Shown piece by piece: positions 1-8,157 of a stretch of DNA of 64,000 nucleotides; within the stretch, counting starts at the first letter, position 1; every line of letters begins with the position of its first letter. The position numbers and the translations under genes are program-made. Source of the stretch: Hathewaya limosa (GTDB lineage: Bacteria; Bacillota; Clostridia; Clostridiales; Clostridiaceae); NCBI RefSeq assembly GCF_030815255.1, contig NZ_JAUSWN010000003.1:62001-126000 (forward strand). Direction: 5' to 3'. The notes under the pieces were generated by a model, which was given only the letters and a program-made list of their open reading frames with translations, made no database searches and was not told the DNA's origin.

Positions 1-2
1 GC

Positions 3-557
3 AATACTCCTCATATTTTATTCCAAGTTCCTGTTGGAACAAGCATTAAATCTTTAATTGAAAATTGTGGTGGAATAAATGGAGAATATGGAGAGTTACT
101 TATAGGTGGGCCTAATACAGGAAGTGCTGGAGATTTAGAAACTTCAATAGTAACAAAAACTTCTGGTGGTGCATTAGTTACAATACCATTTCCAAAGTAT
201 GATGGTCCATTAGGATTACTTGTATGTGCCTGTGGAGCCAATGAAGAAAGACTTAGAGATATAGCTAAAAAAATGGGTTCCACTGTAGTTGGAGTTACTA
301 AGTGTAAAAATGTAGAAGAAATAAAAGGAAACAATAAATGTAAAACACCGGGTAATTGTCCTGGACAAGCTGCGGGAATTATATATCTAAAGAGTAAAGG
401 CGCTAAGAGAATTTTAATTTCTAATTGTAGTGATTGTTCAAATACTGTTATGTGTTGTGCTCCTAAGATGGGAATTCCTGTTTATCATCATACAGATCAT
501 GTTTTCAGAACAGTGGATTATCCATTAACAAGAAGACTTCCAATGGAAGATAAATAA
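3..557 (+). CDS. prdC: PrdC, C-terminal part (proline reductase electron-transfer protein), truncated by window edge
   Basis: The frame is open from the first complete codon of the window, giving the last 184 residues; the start lies upstream. PrdC is an RnfC-like protein that passes electrons (NADH/Rnf side) to D-proline reductase in Stickland fermenters. Visible features are glycine-rich stretches (TKTSGGALV), a CACG pair, and a cysteine-rich C-terminal part (CPGQAAGII, then CSDCSNTVMCC). These fit the thiol- or Fe-S-rich end of PrdC. It is the first visible gene of the prd operon, with only 14 bases to the next start. Assignment rests mainly on the neighbouring prdA/prdB/prdF. Selenocysteine occurs in some PrdC proteins, but no in-frame UGA falls in this part. 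Confidence 0.85.
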   Translation, partial: NTPHILFQVPVGTSIKSLIENCGGINGEYGELLIGGPNTGSAGDLETSIVTKTSGGALVTIPFPKYDGPLGLLVCACGANEERLRDIAKKMGSTVVGVTKCKNVEEIKGNNKCKTPGNCPGQAAGIIYLKSKGAKRILISNCSDCSNTVMCCAPKMGIPVYHHTDHVFRTVDYPLTRRLPMEDK

Positions 558-571
558 GGGGGAATGTAATT

Positions 572-991
572 ATGTCAATGAGCAAAGAACAAGCTGAAGA
601 ATTAAGAAATGAATTAGCTGTAGTTTGCTGTAGAACAGAAGAAGGCACAATAATTTCTTCATCAAATTTAGAAGATCCTGCAATATTTCCAGACATGGTT
701 GATTCAGGACTTTTAAATATTCCTGATAACTGTTACAAAATAAAACAAGTAATAGGTGCCAAACTTTTAAAGACAATAGATTCTCTTACTCCTTTGACTC
801 CTGAATTATTAGAGGGAGCTAAGGAAGATGATGAGTGCAATGAAGAAGAATGCAAAGAAGAAGTTATAGAAAGTTCTACGACTGAAATTTGTAATGATAC
901 AAATTGTACTTGTGAAATCAAGGAACAAGAAGGGGTTATAAAAATAAGAATAGAAGAAGGTAAGGGCATAGATATAGAACTTCCTTTATAA
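572..991 (+). CDS. Stand-alone copy of the PrdA N-terminal domain
   Basis: 139 residues, preceded by AGGGGG at good spacing. Residues 1-85 nearly repeat the N-terminus of the PrdA encoded next, including AVVCCRTEEGT, SNLEDPAIFPDMVDSGLL and SLTPLTPELLEGAKE. After an acidic Cys/Glu-rich linker, the last 18 residues match the PrdA motif I-(K/R)-I-x-E-G-K-G-I-D-I-E-(L/I)-P-L. So this is the PrdA N-terminal extension without the catalytic core. The DNA of the shared part is about 90% identical, which points to recent duplication or gene conversion. It sits inside the operon between prdC and prdA. It may be a structural or redox accessory of the reductase; its function is unknown. The paired cysteines (CC) and CTC are conspicuous. 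Confidence 0.85.
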   Translation: MSMSKEQAEELRNELAVVCCRTEEGTIISSSNLEDPAIFPDMVDSGLLNIPDNCYKIKQVIGAKLLKTIDSLTPLTPELLEGAKEDDECNEEECKEEVIESSTTEICNDTNCTCEIKEQEGVIKIRIEEGKGIDIELPL

Positions 992-1039
992 ATTCTTAAT
1001 TTAAATATAATAAATTGAAGATAAGGAGGGATGATTGCC

Positions 1040-3127
1040 ATGTCAATGAGTGAAGAACAGGCAATGGAACTAAAAAACGAATTAGCAGTAGTTTGTTGTA
1101 GAACAGAAGAAGGCACAGTAATTTCCGCATCAAACTTAGAAGATCCTGCAATATTTCCAGATATGGTTGATTCAGGACTTTTAAATATCCCTGATAACTG
1201 TTACAAAATAAAACAAGTAATAGGTGCTAAACTTCTAAAAACTATAGATTCTCTTACTCCTTTAACTCCCGAACTATTAGAAGGGGCTAAGGAAGGAGAA
1301 AATCAAGAAACAAGTGAAAATAAAGAATTGACAGAACCTTTAGAAAAAGCAGTTCTAAAATATAATAAATTATCAGGTGATACAATAGGTATTACTGATT
1401 TAGAAAATCCAATGAACTTCGCAAAATTAGAAGATTCATTACTTATAAAATTAGATGATAATGTATTAACAAGAAAGGATGTTATTGGCAAGGTATTAAA
1501 AAATGATACTGTAGCCTTAACTCCTATAACTCCATCATTATTGGAAGGTTTCCAGGAGAGTGCTGAAATGAAAAACGAACAGAAGATAGTAACTTGTAAC
1601 AATAAAACTTTGAGAATTAAAATTGCAGAAGGAAAAGGTATTGATATTGAAATACCTTTAAATGGAGTTTCAACTACACAAAATGTAACTACTACTCCTA
1701 TGATCAAGGCTGAAGATGCTGTTATATCAAATGTTAAAACAGTAGAAACACCTAAAAAAGAAAAGATTTTAAGAACTCTTACTAGAAAGCATTATAAAAT
1801 TGATAAAGTAGTTGTAGATGCAGAAACTACTAAAATAGATGGAACAACTCTTTATATTAGAAAAGATGTTTGTCTTGATGCATTACAAGCAAGTGAACTT
1901 GTAAAAGATATGAAAATAGAAATAATTACTCCTGATAAGTATCATACTTACAGTGAAACAATAATGGATGTCCAACCAATAGCTACTAAAGAAGGAGATT
2001 CAAAATTAGGAACTGGGGTTACAAGAGTTTTAGATGGCGTAATTATGATGGTTACTGGAACTGATGAAGATGGTGTACAAATAGGTGAATTTGGTTCTTC
2101 AGAAGGATATTTAGATGAAAATATTATGTGGGGAAGACCAAGCTGTCCAGATAAAGGTGAAATCTTTATAAAAACACAAGTAACTATACAAGCTAAAACT
2201 AACATGGAAAGAAGAGGCCCTATGGCTGCTCATAAGGCAACTGATGTTATAACTCAAGAAATAAGAAATGCTTTAAAAGAAGTAGAAGACGAAACTTTAG
2301 TTGTAAATACAGAAGAATTTAAACATGTTAGAAGACCTGGAAAGAAAAAAGTTGTTATAGTTAAAGAAATAATGGGACAAGGTGCAATGCATGATAACCT
2401 AATATTACCTTTAGAACCAGTAGGATTTATTGGAGCTCAACCAAACGTTGACCTAGGTAATGTACCTGTAATGCTTTCTCCATTAGAAGTTGCAGATGGT
2501 GGAATTCATGCTTTAACTTGTATAGGACCAGCATCTAAAGAATGTTCTAGACATTACTGGAGAGAACCTCTTGTTCATGCTGTATTAGAAGATGAAGAAT
2601 TAGACCTTTGTGGTGTATTATTTGTTGGAAGTCCTCAAATCAACTCTGAAAAATTCTATGTATCAGAAAGAATGGGTATGATTGTAGAAGCATTAGATGT
2701 AGATGGTGCTTTTGTTACAACTGAAGGATTTGGTAATAACCATATAGACTTTGCAAGTCACATTGAACAAATAGGTATGAGAGGTATATCATGCGTGGCA
2801 TTCTCATTCTGTGCAGTTCAAGGTGCATTAGTTGTAGGAAATAAATACATGAAATACATGATAGATAATAATAAATCAGAAGCTGGTATAGAAAATGAAG
2901 TATTAGGATGCAATACTCTATGTCCTGAAGATGCTGAAAGAGGTATTGCTATGATTAAAAATGCTATGGCAGGGGAAGAAGTAAAAACTCCTGAAAGAAA
3001 ATACAATAAAAATGTAAAAGAAAATAACATAGATGCAATAGAAAAATCTACTAATACTAAAATAGATAGAGTTAAAAACGAAACTTCAATACCAATGAGT
3101 AAAAAGAGACAAGAAAAATATTCTTAG
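1040..3127 (+). CDS. prdA: D-proline reductase PrdA proprotein (pyruvoyl-containing subunit precursor)
   Basis: 695 residues from ATG 1040. That start lies about 10 bases after AAGGAGGG, gives MSMS as in the paralogue upstream, and is preferred over the ATG at 1031, which touches the Shine-Dalgarno. PrdA is cleaved in front of a cysteine that becomes the pyruvoyl cofactor binding D-proline. Here that is Cys494 in HALTCIGPASKE. Layout: N-terminal repeat 1 (about 4-83, with VCCRTEEGT), a diverged repeat 2 (about 95-172, no cysteines), the KIAEGKGIDIEIPL motif near 190-207, the core from about 246, the cleavage site at 494, and a lysine-rich tail after about 647. With PrdB it reduces D-proline to 5-aminovalerate. 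It is longer than the roughly 630-residue PrdA I recall, because of the extra repeat and tail. Confidence 0.95.
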   Translation: MSMSEEQAMELKNELAVVCCRTEEGTVISASNLEDPAIFPDMVDSGLLNIPDNCYKIKQVIGAKLLKTIDSLTPLTPELLEGAKEGENQETSENKELTEPLEKAVLKYNKLSGDTIGITDLENPMNFAKLEDSLLIKLDDNVLTRKDVIGKVLKNDTVALTPITPSLLEGFQESAEMKNEQKIVTCNNKTLRIKIAEGKGIDIEIPLNGVSTTQNVTTTPMIKAEDAVISNVKTVETPKKEKILRTLTRKHYKIDKVVVDAETTKIDGTTLYIRKDVCLDALQASELVKDMKIEIITPDKYHTYSETIMDVQPIATKEGDSKLGTGVTRVLDGVIMMVTGTDEDGVQIGEFGSSEGYLDENIMWGRPSCPDKGEIFIKTQVTIQAKTNMERRGPMAAHKATDVITQEIRNALKEVEDETLVVNTEEFKHVRRPGKKKVVIVKEIMGQGAMHDNLILPLEPVGFIGAQPNVDLGNVPVMLSPLEVADGGIHALTCIGPASKECSRHYWREPLVHAVLEDEELDLCGVLFVGSPQINSEKFYVSERMGMIVEALDVDGAFVTTEGFGNNHIDFASHIEQIGMRGISCVAFSFCAVQGALVVGNKYMKYMIDNNKSEAGIENEVLGCNTLCPEDAERGIAMIKNAMAGEEVKTPERKYNKNVKENNIDAIEKSTNTKIDRVKNETSIPMSKKRQEKYS

Positions 3128-3140
3128 AAGGTAAAATAAA

Positions 3141-3401
3141 ATGGATCTAAAATTCGGTGACAAAATAATAGAAATGCAAGGAATCATAGTAGAAATACAT
3201 GATGGATGTGTTGCAATAGACTTAAAAGGAAGATTAGGTTATATAAGAATTCCTATGAGAATGCTTATAACCGATTACCCACTTAAGATAGGGCAAGAAG
3301 TTGGATTTAAAATGAGCTTTTTAGAGGTTTTATCAGAAGAGCCAAATGAAAAATATATAAGCAATTTAGAGAAAATTAATAGAAAGGATGGTAGAGAGTA
3401 A
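3141..3401 (+). CDS. Small prd-operon protein of the CBO2463/CBO2479 type
   Basis: 86 residues with a GAAGGT Shine-Dalgarno. Its stop overlaps the prdB start as TAATG, so it is translationally coupled to the selenoprotein gene. The sequence looks like a small beta-barrel of SH3 or S1 type: GIIVEIHDGCVAIDLKGR followed by GYIRIPMRML. I recall this family by the clostridial locus names CBO2463/CBO2479, from proline-reductase neighbourhoods; that name is from memory. Function is unknown. Its position directly before prdB suggests a role in assembly, maturation or RNA-level control of the reductase, which is inference only. Confidence 0.75.
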   Translation: MDLKFGDKIIEMQGIIVEIHDGCVAIDLKGRLGYIRIPMRMLITDYPLKIGQEVGFKMSFLEVLSEEPNEKYISNLEKINRKDGRE

Positions 3402-4126
3402 TGAGTTTAACAGTTGTTAAAGGAATGCAATCAGAAATATATGTACCAATAACTCCTCCTCCAGTTTGGGCTGAAGTTACAAAAGAACTTAAGGATATGA
3501 AAATTGCTATAGCTACCGCAGCTGGAGTACACTTAAAATCTGATAAAAGGTTTAACCTAGCAGGAGATACTTCATTTAGAAAAGTTCCAGGAGATGTTGA
3601 TTCAAAGGACTTAATGGTATCACATGGTGGTTATGATAATAGTGATGTTAACAAAGATATAAATAGTATGTTCCCTATAGATAGATTAAAAGAGCTTGTA
3701 GAGGAAGGATTTATAAAAGCTGTAGCTCCAACTCATATAGGTTTCATGGGTGGTGGAGGAAACCAAAAAGTTTTTAAAGAAGAAACAGGACCAGCAATTG
3801 CTAAAATACTTAAAGATGAAGGGGTAGATGCTGTATTAATGACAGCTGGCTGAGGAACTTGCCACCGCTCTGCAGTTTTGGTGCAGAGAGCAATTGAAGA
3901 AGTTGGTATTCCTACTATAATTATAGCAGCCTTACCACCAGTAGTTAAGCAAACAGGAACTCCAAGAGCAGTTGCTCCAAGAGTACCTATGGGTGCTAAT
4001 GCCGGAAAACCTAATGATATTGAAATGCAAACTGGTATAGTTAAAGATTCATTAATTCAATTAACAAAAATAACTACTCCAGGAACAATAGTTACACTTC
4101 CTTATGAATATATAGCAAAAGTTTAA
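3401..4126 (+). CDS. prdB: D-proline reductase subunit PrdB, selenoprotein (Sec151 encoded by UGA)
   Basis: 241 residues if the in-frame TGA at 3851-3853 is read as selenocysteine. Residue 151 then sits in MTAG-U-GTCHRS, the U-x-x-C redox motif of PrdB. The frame continues without a break to EYIAKV-stop at the expected family length. A bacterial SECIS-like hairpin starts 16 bases after the UGA. PrdB is the selenium-containing catalytic subunit that attacks the pyruvoyl-bound proline. The gene follows the 86-aa gene with a TAATG overlap. After its stop lies a stable hairpin separating prdAB from prdDEF. selABCD are not in this window, so the decoding machinery must be elsewhere. Confidence 0.95.
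3851..3888 (+). promoter_or_regulatory. Selenocysteine UGA and downstream SECIS-like hairpin
   Basis: TGA at 3851-3853 is followed by a 7-bp perfect stem, CTCTGCA (3868-3874) with TGCAGAG (3882-3888). The 7-base apical loop GTTTTGG carries the G and U residues typical of bacterial SECIS elements. Its distance from the UGA fits SelB-dependent recoding. The coding frame runs through the stem. Confidence 0.85.
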
Positions 4127-4132
4127 AATAAG

Positions 4133-4166
4133 TTTATAGCAAGTCTCTTTTGAGACTTGCTATAAA
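4133..4166 (+). other. Stable intercistronic hairpin between prdB and prdD
   Basis: A 15-bp perfect stem (4133-4147 with 4152-4166) closed by a TTTT loop lies 7 bases after the prdB stop. There is no U-run on the + strand after the stem, so it is not a classic terminator in the operon direction. It more likely protects the 3' end of a prdA-prdB transcript or partially attenuates transcription into prdDEF, which would set different protein amounts. Confidence 0.7.
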
Positions 4167-4199
4167 AAATATTAATAAAAAATGTATTGTGGTGATTTT

Positions 4200-4961
4200 A
4201 TGAATAAAGAAAAAGAAATGAGAAGACTTGTAATCAAAACCTTTCACATAAATAAAGTTTTATTTAATGAAAAGAAAACGTACATAGAAGATAAAAAATT
4301 ATACATAAAAGAAACTGTAGTAAAAGAAGCTATGGAATCTCAAGAATTAATAAAGGACTTAGAATTAAATATAATAAATCCAAACCAACACAATATCTTT
4401 GTAAATTCAATAATGGATTTTTCGCCAATTGCTACAAAGGTTTTAGGAACCATAGGTGAAGGAATAACTCATGTTCTAACCGGTGTTATAGTAATGCTTA
4501 CAGGAACTTATGAAGATGGAACACAGGTGGCTGAGTTTGGTTCATCAGAAGGAATTCTTAAAGAACAGGTTAAGTTTGGAATGGCGGGAACGCCTGAAGA
4601 AGATGATGTAATCATTCATGTAAATGTTACATTAAAAAAATCTCCTAATCAAAGACTTAGTCCTATGGCTGCTCATGAAGTATGTGACAGTATTGTTCAA
4701 GAAATTAGAACATATCTAAAAAATATGAATGGAAATTTATGTGATGAGAAATACGAATATTTAGATAAGATAAAACCTAACAAAAGAAAAGTTGTAATAA
4801 TAAAACAAGTTGCAGGTCAAGGTGCTATGTATGATACAGGAATTTTACCTGTAGAACCATCTGGATTTAAAGGATCACGATCTATTATTGATTTAGGTAA
4901 TATGCCTGTAGTATTAAGCCCAAATGAATATAGAGATGGTGCTTTAAGGGCTATGAACTAA
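4200..4961 (+). CDS. prdD: PrdD, PrdA-like N-terminal half (proline reductase operon)
   Basis: 253 residues from ATG 4200, which has GGTGAT in front; the in-frame ATG at 4182 has no Shine-Dalgarno. The protein aligns with the PrdA core before its cleavage cysteine: MRRLVIKTFHINKV, GEGITHVLTGVIVMLTGT, EFGSSEG, SPMAAHEV, GQGAMYDTGILPVEP, VVLSPNEYRDGA. It stops exactly where PrdA has its Cys. It lacks the N-terminal repeats of PrdA. The role of PrdD is unsettled; an accessory or maturation role is usual. It is read together with prdE in the same frame, separated by a TAA and three codons. Confidence 0.9.
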   Translation: MNKEKEMRRLVIKTFHINKVLFNEKKTYIEDKKLYIKETVVKEAMESQELIKDLELNIINPNQHNIFVNSIMDFSPIATKVLGTIGEGITHVLTGVIVMLTGTYEDGTQVAEFGSSEGILKEQVKFGMAGTPEEDDVIIHVNVTLKKSPNQRLSPMAAHEVCDSIVQEIRTYLKNMNGNLCDEKYEYLDKIKPNKRKVVIIKQVAGQGAMYDTGILPVEPSGFKGSRSIIDLGNMPVVLSPNEYRDGALRAMN

Positions 4962-4973
4962 GGAGATGATTAC

Positions 4974-5444
4974 ATGGGTATAGGTCCATCTACTAAAGAA
5001 ACTACAATACATCATTTTAGAGATCCACTACTCAATATAGTTTCAAATGATGATGACATAGATTTATTAGGTGTTATAGTGGTTGGCACACCACAAGAAA
5101 ATACAGATAAAGAGTTTTCTGCCAATAGAACCGGTGCTTTAGTTGAAGCTATGAGAGCAGATGGGGCAATAGTATCTATAGATGGCTGGGGCAATAGTAA
5201 TATCGATTTTGCTACACTTATTGAAGAAATTGGGAAAAGAGATATTCCGGTTGTAGGAATGAGTTTTGTAGGAACTCAAGCTGAATTTGTTGTAACTAAT
5301 ATATATATGGATACTATAGTGGATTTCAATAAATCTAAGGAAGGCATAGAAACAGAAGTAGTCGGTGAAAACAATGTTACTGAATTAGATGCAAAAAAAG
5401 CTTTAGCTTTCTTAAAATTAAAAATGAATAATAAATATAAATAA
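4974..5444 (+). CDS. prdE: PrdE, PrdA-like C-terminal half
   Basis: 156 residues starting MGIGPSTKET, which matches the PrdA sequence right after its pyruvoyl cysteine (CIGPASKEC); Met stands in place of Cys. Further matches are HHFRDPL, DIDLLGVIVVGTPQ, EAMRADGAIVSIDGWGNSNIDFA and the C-terminal helix region EGIETEVVGEN. It cannot form a PrdA-type pyruvoyl group, because there is no cysteine and no internal peptide bond to cleave. AAGGAG overlaps the prdD stop, indicating coupled translation. PrdD plus PrdE together look like a genetically pre-split, non-catalytic PrdA. Confidence 0.9.
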   Translation: MGIGPSTKETTIHHFRDPLLNIVSNDDDIDLLGVIVVGTPQENTDKEFSANRTGALVEAMRADGAIVSIDGWGNSNIDFATLIEEIGKRDIPVVGMSFVGTQAEFVVTNIYMDTIVDFNKSKEGIETEVVGENNVTELDAKKALAFLKLKMNNKYK

Positions 5445-5458
5445 AGGGGTGTAATTAT

Positions 5459-6466
5459 ATGGATATCTCAAGAACAATATTTACAATAGATTCTCATACT
5501 ATGGGTGAACCTACTAGAATAGTTGTAGGAGGAGTACCTAATATACCTGGAAAAACTATGCCAGAAAAAAAAGCTTACTTAGAAGAAAACTTAGATTGGT
5601 TAAGAACATCTATAATGCTTGAGCCAAGAGGACATAGTGATATGTTTGGTTCAATATTAACTCAACCGACAAACGATAAAGCAGATCTTGGAATAATATT
5701 CATGGATGCTGGTGGATATTTAAATATGTGTGGACATGGTTCTATAGGTGCAGTAACAGTAGCAGTTGAAGAAGGATTTGTACCTATGACTGAGCCTGTA
5801 ACAGAAGTAATGTTAGAAGCGCCCGCAGGACTTGTTAAAGGAAAAGCCAAAATTGAAAATGGAAAAGTTAAGGAAGTATCTATAGAAAATGTTCCTTCTT
5901 TTGTTTATAAAAAAGATGTTAAAGTAAATGTTGAAGGTATAGGTACTGTAACATTAGATATTTCCTTTGGTGGAAGTTTCTTTGCAATAGTAAAAGCAGA
6001 GGATTTAGGTGTTGATATTTTACCTGAAAACTCTCAAAAAATAATAGAAATTGGAATGAAGGTTATAAAAAGTGTAAATGAGCAAATAGAAATTCAACAT
6101 CCAACTTTACCTCATATAAAAACAGTAGACCTTTGCGAAATGTATGCACCTTCAAAAAACAAAGATGCAGATATGCAAAATGCTGTAGTATTTGGAAAAG
6201 GACAATTAGATAGATCACCTTGTGGAACTGGAACAAGTGCAAAAATTGCTACTTTATATGCTAAAGGTCAATTAAAAGAAAATGAAGATTTTATATATGA
6301 AAGTGTTATAGGAACTACATTTAAAGGAAAAGTTATAGGAACAACAAAAGTTGGAGAATTTGATGCAATAATACCTGAAATTACAGGCAAAGCCTATATA
6401 GTAGGTCATAATCAATTATTTATAGATCAAGAGGACCCTGTTAAATATGGTTTTTCATTAAGATAA
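5459..6466 (+). CDS. prdF: Proline racemase PrdF
   Basis: 335 residues after AAAGGGG. The two catalytic cysteines of cofactor-independent proline racemase are visible: Cys91 in YLNMCGHGS and Cys255 in DRSPCGTGTS. The N-terminal region IDSHTMGEPTRIV is also typical of the family. It interconverts L- and D-proline and so feeds D-proline to PrdAB. The operon position removes doubt between proline racemase and hydroxyproline epimerase. Length is normal. Confidence 0.96.
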   Translation: MDISRTIFTIDSHTMGEPTRIVVGGVPNIPGKTMPEKKAYLEENLDWLRTSIMLEPRGHSDMFGSILTQPTNDKADLGIIFMDAGGYLNMCGHGSIGAVTVAVEEGFVPMTEPVTEVMLEAPAGLVKGKAKIENGKVKEVSIENVPSFVYKKDVKVNVEGIGTVTLDISFGGSFFAIVKAEDLGVDILPENSQKIIEIGMKVIKSVNEQIEIQHPTLPHIKTVDLCEMYAPSKNKDADMQNAVVFGKGQLDRSPCGTGTSAKIATLYAKGQLKENEDFIYESVIGTTFKGKVIGTTKVGEFDAIIPEITGKAYIVGHNQLFIDQEDPVKYGFSLR

Positions 6467-6494
6467 ATTATAAATAAATTGGAGGATATGTAAA

Positions 6495-6782
6495 ATGAGT
6501 AGAGAGGAAATAGCCTTATTAACTAGAATCTATCAAAATTTTAATATTTCTCACAAAACTGATTTTAACTTTTTAGAAAAATACCAAGAAAGATTTAAAG
6601 TAAATGATGAATCATTAAAACATCTTTTTAAAAATCTTTTAGAAAAAGGGCTCATAAGAGATATAGAATTAACTTCAGACGAAAAAGATGGTGATATTAC
6701 TCCAGTAATAAAAAATTCAGATAAACAAATTGTAACATTAGATGGATTAATTACAATTAATAGAGTTATTACTGCGGATTAA
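6495..6782 (+). CDS. Small conserved-looking protein at the end of the prd operon
   Basis: 95 residues with a strong GGAGGA Shine-Dalgarno, 28 bases after prdF. The first 60 residues look helical (SREEIALLTRIYQNF, LKHLFKNLLEKGLIRDIEL) and resemble a small winged-helix-like fold. The last third is more polar and beta-like. No family recognised. It is the last gene before the operon terminator and so is presumably co-expressed with proline reductase. Confidence 0.65.
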   Translation: MSREEIALLTRIYQNFNISHKTDFNFLEKYQERFKVNDESLKHLFKNLLEKGLIRDIELTSDEKDGDITPVIKNSDKQIVTLDGLITINRVITAD

Positions 6783-6828
6783 TAAAAAAATATTTTCTTT
6801 CATCTATAAAAATGATATAATGTAAAAA

Positions 6829-6866
6829 ATGACTTGCAAAAACAAGAATTTGCAAGTCATTTTTTA
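6829..6866 (+). terminator. Rho-independent terminator of the prd operon
   Basis: A 12-bp perfect stem, ATGACTTGCAAA with TTTGCAAGTCAT, has an 8-base loop and is followed by five T. It lies about 45 bases after the last prd gene. Confidence 0.9.
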
Positions 6867-7030
6867 TAAAAATCTAAAACAATGCTTTAAATTCTAAAAT
6901 AGTGAATCAGTCTAAAACCTTATATCTATTGAGAAGTGTAACTATATGGATTTAACTTAGTTTTTATTATTAAATCTATATAATTGCATATAATAAATTT
7001 AATCAAAATATACCTATAAGGAGAATTTAC

Positions 7031-7927
7031 ATGAGAGATTATGTTATAATTACAGATTCTTGTTGCGATTTACCCATTCAATATATAGAAAATAATAATA
7101 TTTCTTATATACCTTTAACTTGTAGATTTAAAGGAAAAGAATATGAAGATCATTTTGGTAAAACCCTTAGTTATAAAGAATTTTATGAGGGTATGAAAGA
7201 AGGGGAAATTCCCCAAACATCTCAACCTAGTCCTGAAGTTTACTTTAAAACTTTCGAAAATATTTTAAAACAAAATAAAGATATAATATACATATGTGTT
7301 TCCTCAGGATTAAGTGGAACTTTTAATAGTGCTAATATAGGTAAAAGTATGGCATTAGAACATTTTGAAAATGCTTCAATAAACATAGTGGATATATTAA
7401 CAGCCTCTTTAGGACAAGGACTTATGGTAATAAAGGCTCTAGAACTTCAAAAAGCTGGAGCAACTTTCAAAGAAGTTACTGAATTTCTAGAAGAACAAAA
7501 ATTTAATTTAAACACTTATATTACAGTAGATGATCTAAACCATCTAAAAAGAGGTGGTAGAATCTCTAATGTTGCAGCACTTTTTGGAATAGTATTACAT
7601 ATAAAACCTATTTTAACTTTAAATAATGAAGGAAAAGTTATACCAGCTTTAAAAGTTAAAGGTAGAAAAAATGCGCTTAACAAAATGTTGCGTTTTGTTT
7701 GTGAACAAATAGAAGAACCAGAAAAACAAACTATAATGATTTCCCATGGTGATAGCGAAAGTGATGCACTAAAATTAAAGGAACTTGTTTTAAAAGAACT
7801 AAATGTTAAAGAAGTAATTATTAATGATATATGTCCTGCAGTTGGAACTTATGGTGGCCCAGGAGCTTTAGCTATATTCTTTTTAGGAAAACATAGACAA
7901 AATCATATAGTAAATCTTCATAAATAA
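7031..7927 (+). CDS. DegV family fatty-acid-binding protein
   Basis: 298 residues, with AAGGAGAA before the ATG. The N-terminal IITDSCCDLP, the SSGLSGTFNSA loop, LKRGGRISN and the C-terminal CPAVGTYGGPGALAIFFLG are diagnostic for DegV (FakB-like) proteins. In Firmicutes these bind a fatty acid and present it to the FakA kinase. No FakA is adjacent, and the gene is flanked by terminators, so it is a single-gene unit. Substrate preference cannot be read from sequence. Confidence 0.93.
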   Translation: MRDYVIITDSCCDLPIQYIENNNISYIPLTCRFKGKEYEDHFGKTLSYKEFYEGMKEGEIPQTSQPSPEVYFKTFENILKQNKDIIYICVSSGLSGTFNSANIGKSMALEHFENASINIVDILTASLGQGLMVIKALELQKAGATFKEVTEFLEEQKFNLNTYITVDDLNHLKRGGRISNVAALFGIVLHIKPILTLNNEGKVIPALKVKGRKNALNKMLRFVCEQIEEPEKQTIMISHGDSESDALKLKELVLKELNVKEVIINDICPAVGTYGGPGALAIFFLGKHRQNHIVNLHK

Positions 7928-7956
7928 ACAATTGAAATTAAGTTTAATTTAAATAT

Positions 7957-8000
7957 AAATCCTATGTATTAAATGATAAAGTCTAATACATAGGATTTTT
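7957..8000 (+). terminator. Terminator after DegV gene
   Basis: A 15-bp stem (7957-7971 with 7984-7998) ends in GGATTTTTT, about 30 bases after the stop. Confidence 0.88.
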
Positions 8001-8157
8001 TACATTGTATTAGTTTTAGTGTTTTTATAAATACAGAACATTTGTTTTGGCCCCGTAAATTTGGCATATTTTATTACTTTTTCATAATAATTTTGTATAT
8101 ATTCCTATTTTAATTTATAATGTAGATATATTATAAATGTATTTGAAAGGAATAATT

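Noticed and set aside
3851..3853. Apparent premature stop splitting prdB into two genes
   Set aside because: The UGA is the selenocysteine codon: the motif, hairpin and total length all fit PrdB.
4182..4199. Upstream ATG as the prdD start
   Set aside because: It has no ribosome site and lies inside the spacer after the hairpin; ATG 4200 follows GGTGAT.
8137..8157. Longer N-terminus of topoisomerase III
   Set aside because: The 7 extra residues are not typical; the ATG at 8158 has GAAAGGA and gives the canonical start.
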